A stretch of DNA of 16,543 bases from Gammaproteobacteria bacterium (GTDB lineage Bacteria > Pseudomonadota > Gammaproteobacteria > Pseudomonadales > Azotimanducaceae), in assembly GCA_002719135.1 (NCBI GenBank), contig PBGU01000060.1, forward strand, positions 1 through 16,543, given 5' to 3'. Both the position numbers and the translations under genes were made by a program. Under the pieces are notes generated by a model that saw nothing but the letters and a program-made list of their open reading frames with translations, did no database searches and was not told the DNA's origin. Below are positions 7,129 through 14,351 of the stretch, piece after piece; positions within the stretch are counted from its first letter, which is position 1; every line of letters starts with the position of its first letter.

Positions 7129-8589
7129 TCAGGTCGACTTGGCGAAGGACGGCGGTGCAACGAACCCGCCGATCTCGTCGCCGATCAGTCGGGCAAAGGC
7201 GATGGTTCGGTGATCTCGATACGGAGCGCTTGCTGCTTGGAGGCCGATGGGTAAACCGTCCTTCGAAGGTCCGGTAGGAAACACGGTGCTCGGTAAATAC
7301 GGGTTGGTAATCAATCCTGCCCAGAATAGCTGGGTGAAATAGTCTTGCTCGTTGCCATCAACATCAATGGTGCGTTCGCCGAAAGGTCGATGGTCGTGAG
7401 GAAACGCAGGAACCGCCATTTGGGGACAAACCAGGATGTCCCAATCCTGAAAAAATTCGACCCACGCATACCTCAGTCGTTCTCGGACAACGTTGTGACG
7501 TAACCAATGACCATGCGGAAGCACGCGGGCACGGTATTCCACCGCGGCGCGTGACATGTCGTTCGGATCTAAAGAATCGGCAAAGTCCCGCGCACGAGCA
7601 TATTCGTCATCGGCCATGCCGGCCGACATGACCGAAGTGAGTAGGCTTTGGTATGCGATGTGAGCGCGCTTAATATCGAAATTGGGCCTAGCGGTATCGG
7701 ACACGCTTCCACCTAACCGTTCAACTGCCTTACCGACCATGGCGACTCGCGATTGGGTTTCCGTTGAGACAGGTGCAAGGTCGTCGCTCGGCCATAGTGC
7801 GACTCGTACACCCTTAAGCGACGTGATGTCGGACGGCGGTAAATTTAATGTCCAGCCGACCGCTTCCCGTTGTACGGGTCCTGCCATAATGTCCAGCGCG
7901 GTCGCGAGATCTTCGGCGCTGCGCGCGAGTGGTCCGCATACCGCGAGATCCGGCTCGGGGGTATTTTCAGCGAGTTCGTGCCCTTGCATGGGGATGATCC
8001 CCCACGTCGGCTTATGGCCGTAGACGCCGCAAAAATGGGCGGGGTTTCGAATGGAGCTGCCGATATCGGAACCGGCTTCGAGGGCAGTGAAACCGGCCGC
8101 CAGCGCGGCCGCGCTGCCACCCGATGAGCCTCCCGGCGTGCGTGTTGGATCCCAAGGATTTCCCGTTGTGCCGTAGATGGGGTTGTAACTTTGAAAATCA
8201 GCAAGACTCACTGGCACATTGGTTTTACCAAGAAAGTGGGCGCCGGCGGATTTAAACCGTTGGACCGCGAGTCCATCTTTTGTCGGCTTATTGTTGCGGA
8301 AATCTTCAAGGCCCCAAGTGGTCGGCGTGTCGGCAATGACGTAGGACTCCTTGATGGTCATGGGGACGCCGTGCAATGGACCGAGGTTCTCGCCTCGTGC
8401 CAACGCGGCGTCCGCGTTGCGGGCGTCGTCAAGAGCGCGATCGAATATGCGGACCACTACTGCGTTGATTTCTCCATCGTGTTGTTCGATTCGATCGATA
8501 TAGAGTTCCGTGAGCTCGAGTGAGCTGAACGTCTTCTTTTGAATACCCCTCGCCAAGTCTGTGGCCGATTGAAATGCAAGATCACTCAT
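7129..8589 (-). CDS. Amidase-signature family hydrolase
   Basis: A cytosolic hydrolase of 486 residues that cleaves carboxamide (or ester) bonds through the Ser-cisSer-Lys triad. All three residues are visible: Lys80 in VPMTIKESY, cis-Ser155 in TPGGSSGGSAAALAAG, and nucleophile Ser179 in GSDIGSSIRNPAHFCG. The 24-residue gap between the two serines matches fatty acid amide hydrolase and other members. The usual GGS at the nucleophile is GSS here, a mild variation. No GatB or GatC gene is adjacent, and the sequence between 185 and the end is unlike a tRNA amidotransferase, so a catabolic amidase is more likely than GatA. The start is ATG 8589 with GAAGGAAGGA just upstream; an in-frame ATG 33 bases earlier would put the ribosome site inside the protein. 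First gene of the minus-strand arm. Confidence 0.93.
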   Translation of the reverse strand: MSDLAFQSATDLARGIQKKTFSSLELTELYIDRIEQHDGEINAVVVRIFDRALDDARNADAALARGENLGPLHGVPMTIKESYVIADTPTTWGLEDFRNNKPTKDGLAVQRFKSAGAHFLGKTNVPVSLADFQSYNPIYGTTGNPWDPTRTPGGSSGGSAAALAAGFTALEAGSDIGSSIRNPAHFCGVYGHKPTWGIIPMQGHELAENTPEPDLAVCGPLARSAEDLATALDIMAGPVQREAVGWTLNLPPSDITSLKGVRVALWPSDDLAPVSTETQSRVAMVGKAVERLGGSVSDTARPNFDIKRAHIAYQSLLTSVMSAGMADDEYARARDFADSLDPNDMSRAAVEYRARVLPHGHWLRHNVVRERLRYAWVEFFQDWDILVCPQMAVPAFPHDHRPFGERTIDVDGNEQDYFTQLFWAGLITNPYLPSTVFPTGPSKDGLPIGLQAASAPYRDHRTIAFARLIGDEIGGFVAPPSFAKST

Positions 8590-8591
8590 GT

Positions 8592-8600
8592 CCTTCCTTC
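8592..8600 (-). promoter_or_regulatory. Shine-Dalgarno fixing the amidase start
   Basis: On the minus strand GAAGGAAGG ends two bases before the ATG at 8589, with an AAGGA core five bases away. It selects 8589 over the upstream in-frame ATG at 8622, for which no comparable site exists. Confidence 0.75.
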
Positions 8601-8665
8601 CCTTTTGTTGGCGTTTCATCATTGTCCGGATCGATGCCTACACTACTCGGTGTTTTGTTAAATAG

Positions 8666-8680
8666 CGTATCGATACGTAT
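8666..8680. promoter_or_regulatory. Candidate operator: 12-bp perfect palindrome in divergent promoter region
   Basis: CGTATCGATACG (8666-8677) is self-complementary over 12 bp and overlaps a second palindrome, ATACGTAT (8673-8680), so the CGTAT half-site occurs three times in 15 bp. It is centred in the 147-bp gap between the amidase and the aldo/keto reductase, 77 bp from one start and 59 bp from the other. That is the expected place for a repressor controlling both arms. No regulator gene is in the window. Confidence 0.4.
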
Positions 8681-8736
8681 GGTTGTCGAAACGGCCATGC
8701 GATTGCTGACCCAGAGAATAAACGAGAGGGCTTGGA

Positions 8737-9744
8737 ATGGAACAGCGGAAATTTGGTAACACCGATCTACAGTCATCGGCCGTCGGATTCGGCACGTGGG
8801 AGATGGGGACAACTCAGTACGGTGACATCGATATCAAACAAGCCGTGCGTGCGGTCGAAATGGCAGTTGATCACGGCATCACGTTGTTTGATACGGCGGA
8901 AGTGTACGGGCCATACACTTCGGAAGAGTTACTTGCGCGAGGTCTAGGAGAGCGTCGAAAAGATATTGTGTTGGTAACCAAGGTGGGTTTTACCTATCAC
9001 GATGATGCAGATCGACAAGGCAACGCTGCCGTTGCCGGACGAGATGCTTCTGCCGATAGTGTCACGCAACATACCGAAGCATGCCTACGTCGCCTGCGCA
9101 GCGATTATGTGGATTTGATGCTGATCCATTGGCCGGATCACAAGACTCCGCACGAGGAGACGGTGGGGGCCTTGGAATCGCTTAAGCAGGCCGGCAAGAT
9201 TCGTCATTACGGTGTTTCGAATTACAACGTCGAGATGATGGCCGCGTGCCAATCCCATGGAACTTTGACGGCGAATCAGGTCGGCTATCACATGTTCGAC
9301 CGGCGTATGGAAGCCGAGGTTCTTCCGTATTGTCAGAGGGAGGGTATTGGTTACATGGCGTATGGAAGCTTGGGTTTTGGGCTTCTTACTGGGGCAATGT
9401 CTCCTGAAACGGAGTTTGTCGATTGGGATTGGCGGAGCAGTGGTAAAGCGTTTGGGCTCCCACTTTTTGAAAAGGACCACTTCGAGAAGGAACTTCGTGT
9501 CGTTGAACGATTGCGTGCCTTCGCCGCCGATCACGGTCGCTCAGTAGCGCAGTTGGCGATTGCGTGGCTCCTGGGGCACGAGGCTGTAACTGTCGGCCTC
9601 GTGGGGATGCGTAATGAACAAGAACTCTTGGAGAACGTGGCAGCCGCCGACTGGCGGCTAACGGCATCCGAGCGCGAGGAGATGGACACGTTTTTCAACG
9701 ATGAAGAGGTGCCGACGTACATTGATGCTGAGCAGGCAACCTGA
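8737..9744 (+). CDS. Aldo/keto reductase
   Basis: A soluble NAD(P)H-dependent oxidoreductase of 335 residues with the (beta/alpha)8 aldo/keto reductase fold. The catalytic tetrad is complete: Asp52 and Tyr57 in FDTAEVYG, Lys82 in LVTKVGF, and His131 in LIHWPD. KIRHYGVSNYN and VGLVGMRN are the later conserved strands, the latter near the cofactor phosphate site. It reduces or oxidises a carbonyl/alcohol pair, often on sugars or small aldehydes; the substrate is unknown. GAGAGGG six bases upstream supports the ATG at 8737. It is divergent from the amidase arm and 59 bases ahead of the sulfatase, probably co-transcribed with it, so a step in breakdown of the same compound is plausible. Confidence 0.93.
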   Translation: MEQRKFGNTDLQSSAVGFGTWEMGTTQYGDIDIKQAVRAVEMAVDHGITLFDTAEVYGPYTSEELLARGLGERRKDIVLVTKVGFTYHDDADRQGNAAVAGRDASADSVTQHTEACLRRLRSDYVDLMLIHWPDHKTPHEETVGALESLKQAGKIRHYGVSNYNVEMMAACQSHGTLTANQVGYHMFDRRMEAEVLPYCQREGIGYMAYGSLGFGLLTGAMSPETEFVDWDWRSSGKAFGLPLFEKDHFEKELRVVERLRAFAADHGRSVAQLAIAWLLGHEAVTVGLVGMRNEQELLENVAAADWRLTASEREEMDTFFNDEEVPTYIDAEQAT

Positions 9745-9803
9745 GGCGACGCCATTGCCAGATCCAATGCGCATGACGGACGAATTTTATTCGAGCGAGG
9801 TGA

Positions 9804-11198
9804 ATGCTAGTGGCTGAGCCCAACATCTTATTTCTCATGACGGACCAACAGCGCTGGGACGCAATGGGTTGCAGCGGCGATTGGGTGAGAACACCGAACT
9901 TGGATCGAATCGCTGCAGAAGGCGTGCGTTTTACACGCTGCATCACCACGACACCAATATGTATCCCTGCGAGGGTGACGCTCGCGACCGGTCGCTATCC
10001 GCATAACAATTCGGTATGGAGCAACGTTGATTACACGTTACCGCCCGATGGTCCGAGTTGGATGCGGGTCGTTCGGGATTGTGGTTACCGGACGAGTTTG
10101 TTCGGTAAAACCCATTTGCACCCTCATCAAGGCGATTTGCGTGAAAAAGAACACCTGCTACACGCCTATGGGCTTGATGATGTGGACGAAATCGGTGGAC
10201 CCCGCGCCAGCGCCGTGGTCATGAGTCACATGACGGCGAGGTGGTCTGATCGTGGTCTGCTCGAAGGATATCGCGCAGACTTTGAAGAACGGTTTGCGAA
10301 CAAACCTCATGTTGTAAGACCGTCGACACTACCGCTCGACGAATACGCCGACGTCTATGTAGGTCAACGAGCGAAACGCTATCTCGAATCTTACAACCGC
10401 GACGAGCCGTGGTTTTGTTGGGTCAGCTTTGGCGGCCCCCATGAGCCGTGGGATGCGCCGGAGCCCTACGCGAGCATGTACGAGCCAAGTGCAATGCCAA
10501 AACCGGTGATGCGGCCCCAAAACGATCATCCGCGGCCTCAAGGCTGGTTGGACTTTCACATGGAACGGAATACACCGAAACTCGAATCAACCGATGCCGA
10601 AGACATGCGAGCGAATTACGCGGGAAACGTGAGTCTTATCGACGATCAGATTGGTGAGATCCTCGATGCCATTGAAGAACGAGGCGAGCTCTCGAATACC
10701 GTCATCGCGTTCACGTCCGACCACGGCGAAATGAATGGCGATTGGGGCCTCATCTATAAGATGAATTTCTTGAATGGAGCGTTACGTGTGCCATTGATCG
10801 TGCGTACGCCAGAGACCGTAGTAGCGGGGGGCGGTGTCGAAAACGATGATTTGATCGAGAACATGGACCTGGGTCCGACGCTTGTCGACCTTGCCGGTGG
10901 TGAACTCGAACACCGGCAGTTCGGACGGTCGTTGATTCCAGCGATAAGCGGGGAACTAAGTGACGAGCCTCACCGTGAGGACGTTCTATCCGAATTTCGA
11001 GGCGAGTTTATGTTGATGGTGGATCAATGGAAAATGGCAGTGAACAGGGAGGGCGAGACGTATCTCCTGTTCAATCTCGATAACGATCCTGAAGAGACGA
11101 ATAACTTAGCGGGTTTAACGGAGCATGGTGTGGTGGAAGATGAACTTCGTCTTCGACTGCTTGAACGCATATCGAAAACGCAGCTCAAAGAACCCTAG
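9804..11198 (+). CDS. Type I (formylglycine) sulfatase, cytosolic
   Basis: A 464-residue alkaline-phosphatase-superfamily hydrolase that removes sulfate (or acts on a phosphonate or phosphate monoester). The signature CIPARVTLATG (from residue 53) matches C-x-P-x-R: Cys53 would be oxidised to formylglycine, with Pro55 and Arg57. Calcium ligands are Asp14 with Gln15 in LMTDQQRW, and Asp306-His307 in FTSDHGEMNGDWG; Lys102 and His104 (GKTHLH), His213 and Lys319 are typical active-site residues. No signal peptide is present, unlike most polysaccharide sulfatases, so it should act in the cytosol on an imported small substrate, as choline sulfatase and phosphonate monoester hydrolases do. No formylglycine-generating enzyme is in the window. 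ATG 9804 is very close to GAGG; GTG at 9810 would have better spacing and differs by two residues. Confidence 0.93.
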   Translation: MLVAEPNILFLMTDQQRWDAMGCSGDWVRTPNLDRIAAEGVRFTRCITTTPICIPARVTLATGRYPHNNSVWSNVDYTLPPDGPSWMRVVRDCGYRTSLFGKTHLHPHQGDLREKEHLLHAYGLDDVDEIGGPRASAVVMSHMTARWSDRGLLEGYRADFEERFANKPHVVRPSTLPLDEYADVYVGQRAKRYLESYNRDEPWFCWVSFGGPHEPWDAPEPYASMYEPSAMPKPVMRPQNDHPRPQGWLDFHMERNTPKLESTDAEDMRANYAGNVSLIDDQIGEILDAIEERGELSNTVIAFTSDHGEMNGDWGLIYKMNFLNGALRVPLIVRTPETVVAGGGVENDDLIENMDLGPTLVDLAGGELEHRQFGRSLIPAISGELSDEPHREDVLSEFRGEFMLMVDQWKMAVNREGETYLLFNLDNDPEETNNLAGLTEHGVVEDELRLRLLERISKTQLKEP

Positions 11199-11303
11199 TC
11201 ACCGCGGCTGACGCGTTTGCCGTGCGCATCTTGTGAAGTCGTCGTCATCGCCTTAGGGTTACGGAGATTCGTGATGGTACATCCACAAAACGGATGGCGA
11301 TAA

Positions 11304-11843
11304 ATGAGTCAATCGCAAGCTAACGACATGACGGCGTACGCGGAACGAATGGTGAGTCTCGCCGTTGAGTACGGCCCGTCCGTCGTTGTTGCTATCGTCG
11401 TACTTATTGTCGGCCTTTGGATTGCAAATCGTGTCGCGAAGGCTGTCCAAGGCGTGATGGAAGCCAAAGAACTGACTCCATCCCTTGTAGGATTTCTAAC
11501 AAATCTATTCCGTATCTTATTGAAAACGCTAATAATAATTAGCGTCGCATCGATGGTTGGAATTGAAACAACATCGTTTATAGCAGTCCTTGGTGCTGCC
11601 GGTTTAGCGATTGGACTGGCGCTTCAAGGAAGTCTTTCTAACTTCGCGGGTGGGGTTTTGATCGTTATTTTTCAGTACTACAAGGTCGGTGATGACATCA
11701 AAACGCAGGGCATTTCTGGAAAGGTGACCGAGATTCACCCGTTCTACACCAAGCTCGTAACAGAGGATGCGAAAGAGGTCATTCTTCCGAATGGCCGAGT
11801 TTCAAATGGCATCATTACGCGACAGCCTCGGGGAGGAGCGTAG
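11304..11843 (+). CDS. Short MscS-type mechanosensitive channel protein
   Basis: A 179-residue inner-membrane protein. About three helices are present (roughly 25-45, 64-90, 93-122). The last has the pore-helix pattern of MscS, with Gly/Ala spacing and the conserved GLALQGSLSNFAGG segment. The beta domain follows (YYKVGDDI, then ITEIHPF-like and VILPNGRVSNGIITR, about 125-173). E. coli MscS has 286 residues; here the protein ends at the end of the beta domain and lacks the alpha/beta vestibule. I translated the other two frames past the stop and saw nothing resembling the missing domain, so a simple frameshift is not supported. It may be a natural minimal form, or a decayed copy. Its role would be release of solutes on hypo-osmotic shock. 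Confidence 0.85.
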   Translation: MSQSQANDMTAYAERMVSLAVEYGPSVVVAIVVLIVGLWIANRVAKAVQGVMEAKELTPSLVGFLTNLFRILLKTLIIISVASMVGIETTSFIAVLGAAGLAIGLALQGSLSNFAGGVLIVIFQYYKVGDDIKTQGISGKVTEIHPFYTKLVTEDAKEVILPNGRVSNGIITRQPRGGA

Positions 11844-11954
11844 GTATTTTTTTGTCGCTGATGCCATCCGGTCGCGTTGGGTACCGAGACACGCGACTAA
11901 CTGATCGCGAGCGAAAAACGAGCATGCGAAATTGACTTGGGACGTTGCGCCAAA

Positions 11955-11960
11955 CGAGGG
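11955..11960 (+). promoter_or_regulatory. Shine-Dalgarno for NeuC-like gene start
   Basis: CGAGGG lies seven bases before the GTG at 11968. The first codon of the conserved beta strand comes only three residues later. This favours GTG 11968 over an in-frame TTG at 11932, which lacks a convincing ribosome site. Confidence 0.6.
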
Positions 11961-11967
11961 ACTTGAG

Positions 11968-13173
11968 GTGGTTAAGCACGTAGTCGTCGTGACGAGCTCT
12001 CGGGCGGATTACGGCCATCTTTTTTGGCCGATGAAAGACATTGAAGCCAGCACAAGTCTTCGCCTCAGTGTCGTCGTCATGGGCGCGCATTTATCTTCAC
12101 GATTCGGGAACACGGTTAAGTTCATTGAAAACGATGGCTTTGCAGTTGCTGCGCGCGTTGATTGCCTCGATCCAGACGACTCTGATCGTGGAATGGCGCG
12201 GACTATCGGAGAAGCGACGACGAAACTGACGGAGGTTCTTGTCCGACTTCAACCCGACATTCTTTTGGTGATTGCTGATCGATACGAAATGCTCGCTCCT
12301 GCGTCGGTTGCGCTTGCGCTTCGAATACCTATTGCTCATATCGAAGGGGGTGACATTAGTGAAGGGGCGATAGACGATGCTGTCCGAAATGCGCTAACTA
12401 AGATGTCCCATCTTCATTTTTCGCCGACTGAAGTGGCCCGCCGGCGTGTTCTTGCTATGGGCGAGGAACAATGGCGGGTCGTATGGACAGGGGCGCCGTC
12501 ACTCGATCATTTGCGGAGGAGCACTCGACCTGATCGTCGCCAATTAGAATCAGCGATGGGCATAGCAATGTCAGGCAAGGTATGTGTGGTGGCGTATCAC
12601 GCGGTTACGTTGCACCGCGAGACGACGACGGAATTAAACGCACTTTTTGCTTCCCTCGAATCGTGGGGACATCAAGTTGTTTTCTGCTTTCCGAACGCGG
12701 ATGCGGGCAGCTCTGAAATCGTGCGAAGAGCAGAAGCTTTTTGCGCTCGACGGGATAACGCAAAACTGTACGTTAATTTGGATCATCTCACGTACTGGGC
12801 TCTGCTTGAGCATGCCGAACTTATGGTCGGGAACTCCTCGAGCGCGATCATGGAAACGCCCAGCCTGCTCCTTCCGGCCGTTGACGTTGGTGATCGGCAA
12901 CGGGGTCGGACACGTGCCGATAACGTTGTGCATGCGCCTGCTGCGGCTGACGCTATTACGGCTGCCATGCGGAGGGTGACGACACCCGAGTTTCGCGCTT
13001 CGTTGAAAGGTTTGGTTAACCCATACGGGGATGGTCGGGCCAGCGAACGCATCTTGCGATCGTTGATCGACGCGCCCGGTCGTGAGGTGCTCCTACATAA
13101 ACGTGCACTTGAGCTTGATTCGAGTAGTGCGAAGTTTGTTCAAATACATGAAGATTCCGCTCGCCCGCTCTAA
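11968..13173 (+). CDS. NeuC-like UDP-N-acetylhexosamine 2-epimerase (hydrolysing)
   Basis: A 401-residue cytosolic enzyme of the GT-B-fold epimerase family that converts a UDP-HexNAc to the free 2-epimer plus UDP, the first committed step to sialic or legionaminic acid type sugars. TSSRADYGHL (9-18) replaces the GTRPE motif of the non-hydrolysing WecB type, which is the NeuC/LegG pattern. Other landmarks are IADRYEM (102-108), HIEGGDISEGAIDDAVRNAL with Glu126, the uridine-binding GNSSSAIMETPS (288-299) and GDRQRGR with NVVHA near 308-324. The C-terminal 30 residues are poorly conserved and overlap the next gene by 26 bases. Whether it acts on UDP-GlcNAc (NeuC) or a 6-deoxy diamino sugar (LegG) is open. 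No synthase (NeuB) or cytidylyltransferase (NeuA) gene is in the window. Confidence 0.9.
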   Translation: MVKHVVVVTSSRADYGHLFWPMKDIEASTSLRLSVVVMGAHLSSRFGNTVKFIENDGFAVAARVDCLDPDDSDRGMARTIGEATTKLTEVLVRLQPDILLVIADRYEMLAPASVALALRIPIAHIEGGDISEGAIDDAVRNALTKMSHLHFSPTEVARRRVLAMGEEQWRVVWTGAPSLDHLRRSTRPDRRQLESAMGIAMSGKVCVVAYHAVTLHRETTTELNALFASLESWGHQVVFCFPNADAGSSEIVRRAEAFCARRDNAKLYVNLDHLTYWALLEHAELMVGNSSSAIMETPSLLLPAVDVGDRQRGRTRADNVVHAPAAADAITAAMRRVTTPEFRASLKGLVNPYGDGRASERILRSLIDAPGREVLLHKRALELDSSSAKFVQIHEDSARPL

Positions 13174-14251
13174 GATCAACGAGAAGGAAGCCGCGGCGAT
13201 CGCGCGAGTGACCGATCGAGGGCGACTAGCTTTAGGGCCTGAAGTCAACGCGTTTGAAGAAGAATTCGCGAGGTGGCTAGCCGTTGACGCCGCCGTCGCA
13301 ACAAATTCCGGCACATCGGCTTTGATTGCGGCATTGCGCGCAGTTGGCGTGAGACCCGGCGACGAAGTCATAGTACCGGCACTTACGTTCGTTGCCACTG
13401 CAAATGCGGTTCTTAATTGCGGTGCTCGGCCGGTACTCGTCGATGTCCTGCCTGACTCCTGGAATCTTGACCCTCTCGCTGCTGCAGAAGCCATCGGAAA
13501 AAATACGCGAGCCATTATTGCCGTCCATCTTTTTGGGTTGGCGGCCCCGATGAGCGAGCTGATAGCTCTAGCTGAAAAAGCGAATGTGGCGCTGGTCGAA
13601 GACGCATGCGAAGCTATTGGTTCGACTTACGGTTCTCGATCCGTGGGCGGGTTGTCGGACGTCGGTGTTTTTGGGTTTTATCCAAACAAGTTGCTGACGA
13701 CGGGCGAAGGCGGAATGGTGGTTTCGACGGACTCGAATGTCGTAGAGACAGCCCGAGCGATCTCGAATCAGGGGTATGGGTCAAACGGTCAATTGCTAAA
13801 AAGAGCGATGCCAGGCCACTCGTTTCGTATGAACGAGTTTGGTGCCGCATTGGGTCGGGCCCAGCTAGACAGTATCGAAGGCCGGCTCGTTGAGCGTGAC
13901 CGGTTGGCGGTAAAATATATCGATGCATTAGGTTCGGTTAACGGACTCACGATGCCCGTGATCGATTCTGAGAGTCGCCGCGGATGGTTTACCTTTCCCA
14001 TGCTGCTGCCGCGAGAAATAAATCGCGACCGGGTAATGCTTGCAATGGAAGAGGTGGGTATAGAGACGGCGGACTATTTCCCGGCGCTCCATAATTTGCC
14101 GGATTACAGCGATTTCTGTATCCAACGAGGTGCGCTTGATACTGCGAAAGATGTCGGCCAACGTCTTCTATGCGTGCCGTTGTGGGAAGGCCTTGACGAC
14201 GGAACCATCGAAACGATTGCTGCGGAACTTGGCAAAGCGATAACGAGCTGA
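13148..14251 (+). CDS. DegT/DnrJ/EryC1/StrS-family sugar aminotransferase
   Basis: A 367-residue PLP-dependent fold-type I enzyme that transfers an amino group to a keto-sugar nucleotide. NSGTSALIAAL (53-63) binds the cofactor phosphate, VEDACEAIGSTY holds Asp152 that contacts the PLP ring nitrogen, and Lys181 in GFYPNKLLTTGEGGM is the Schiff-base lysine. The sequence RMNEFGAALGRAQL and the C-terminal CVPLWEGL complete the usual pattern. ATG 13148 is preferred because the family motif (IPLARS) begins two residues later; a longer frame from 13082 would lie inside the preceding gene. The 26-base overlap with the NeuC-like gene implies translational coupling. Together they point to an amino sugar for a surface glycan, for example a legionaminic or bacillosamine type, but the sugar is not determined. 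Confidence 0.92.
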   Translation: MKIPLARSKINEKEAAAIARVTDRGRLALGPEVNAFEEEFARWLAVDAAVATNSGTSALIAALRAVGVRPGDEVIVPALTFVATANAVLNCGARPVLVDVLPDSWNLDPLAAAEAIGKNTRAIIAVHLFGLAAPMSELIALAEKANVALVEDACEAIGSTYGSRSVGGLSDVGVFGFYPNKLLTTGEGGMVVSTDSNVVETARAISNQGYGSNGQLLKRAMPGHSFRMNEFGAALGRAQLDSIEGRLVERDRLAVKYIDALGSVNGLTMPVIDSESRRGWFTFPMLLPREINRDRVMLAMEEVGIETADYFPALHNLPDYSDFCIQRGALDTAKDVGQRLLCVPLWEGLDDGTIETIAAELGKAITS

Positions 14252-14338
14252 CCCCCTTCTGAAAAGGTGCGGATTCGGGGCCTCAATGTCGCCGAGTTTG
14301 TAAAGCGCGTTGGTGTAGTATCCATCCTTAGTGATATT

Positions 14339-14343
14339 GGAGG
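14339..14343 (+). promoter_or_regulatory. Shine-Dalgarno selecting a TTG start for the selenoprotein
   Basis: GGAGG lies eight bases upstream of TTG 14352. That start gives a basic n-region followed immediately by a hydrophobic core, the form of a signal peptide. The upstream GTG at 14331 would place the ribosome site inside the gene and add seven mostly acidic or polar residues. Confidence 0.7.
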
Positions 14344-14351
14344 ACGTCGAT

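Noticed and set aside
11820..11935. Frameshift in the MscS gene hiding a longer protein
   Set aside because: Both other frames past the stop were translated; neither shows the NYS/R or alpha/beta domain pattern and both stop soon.
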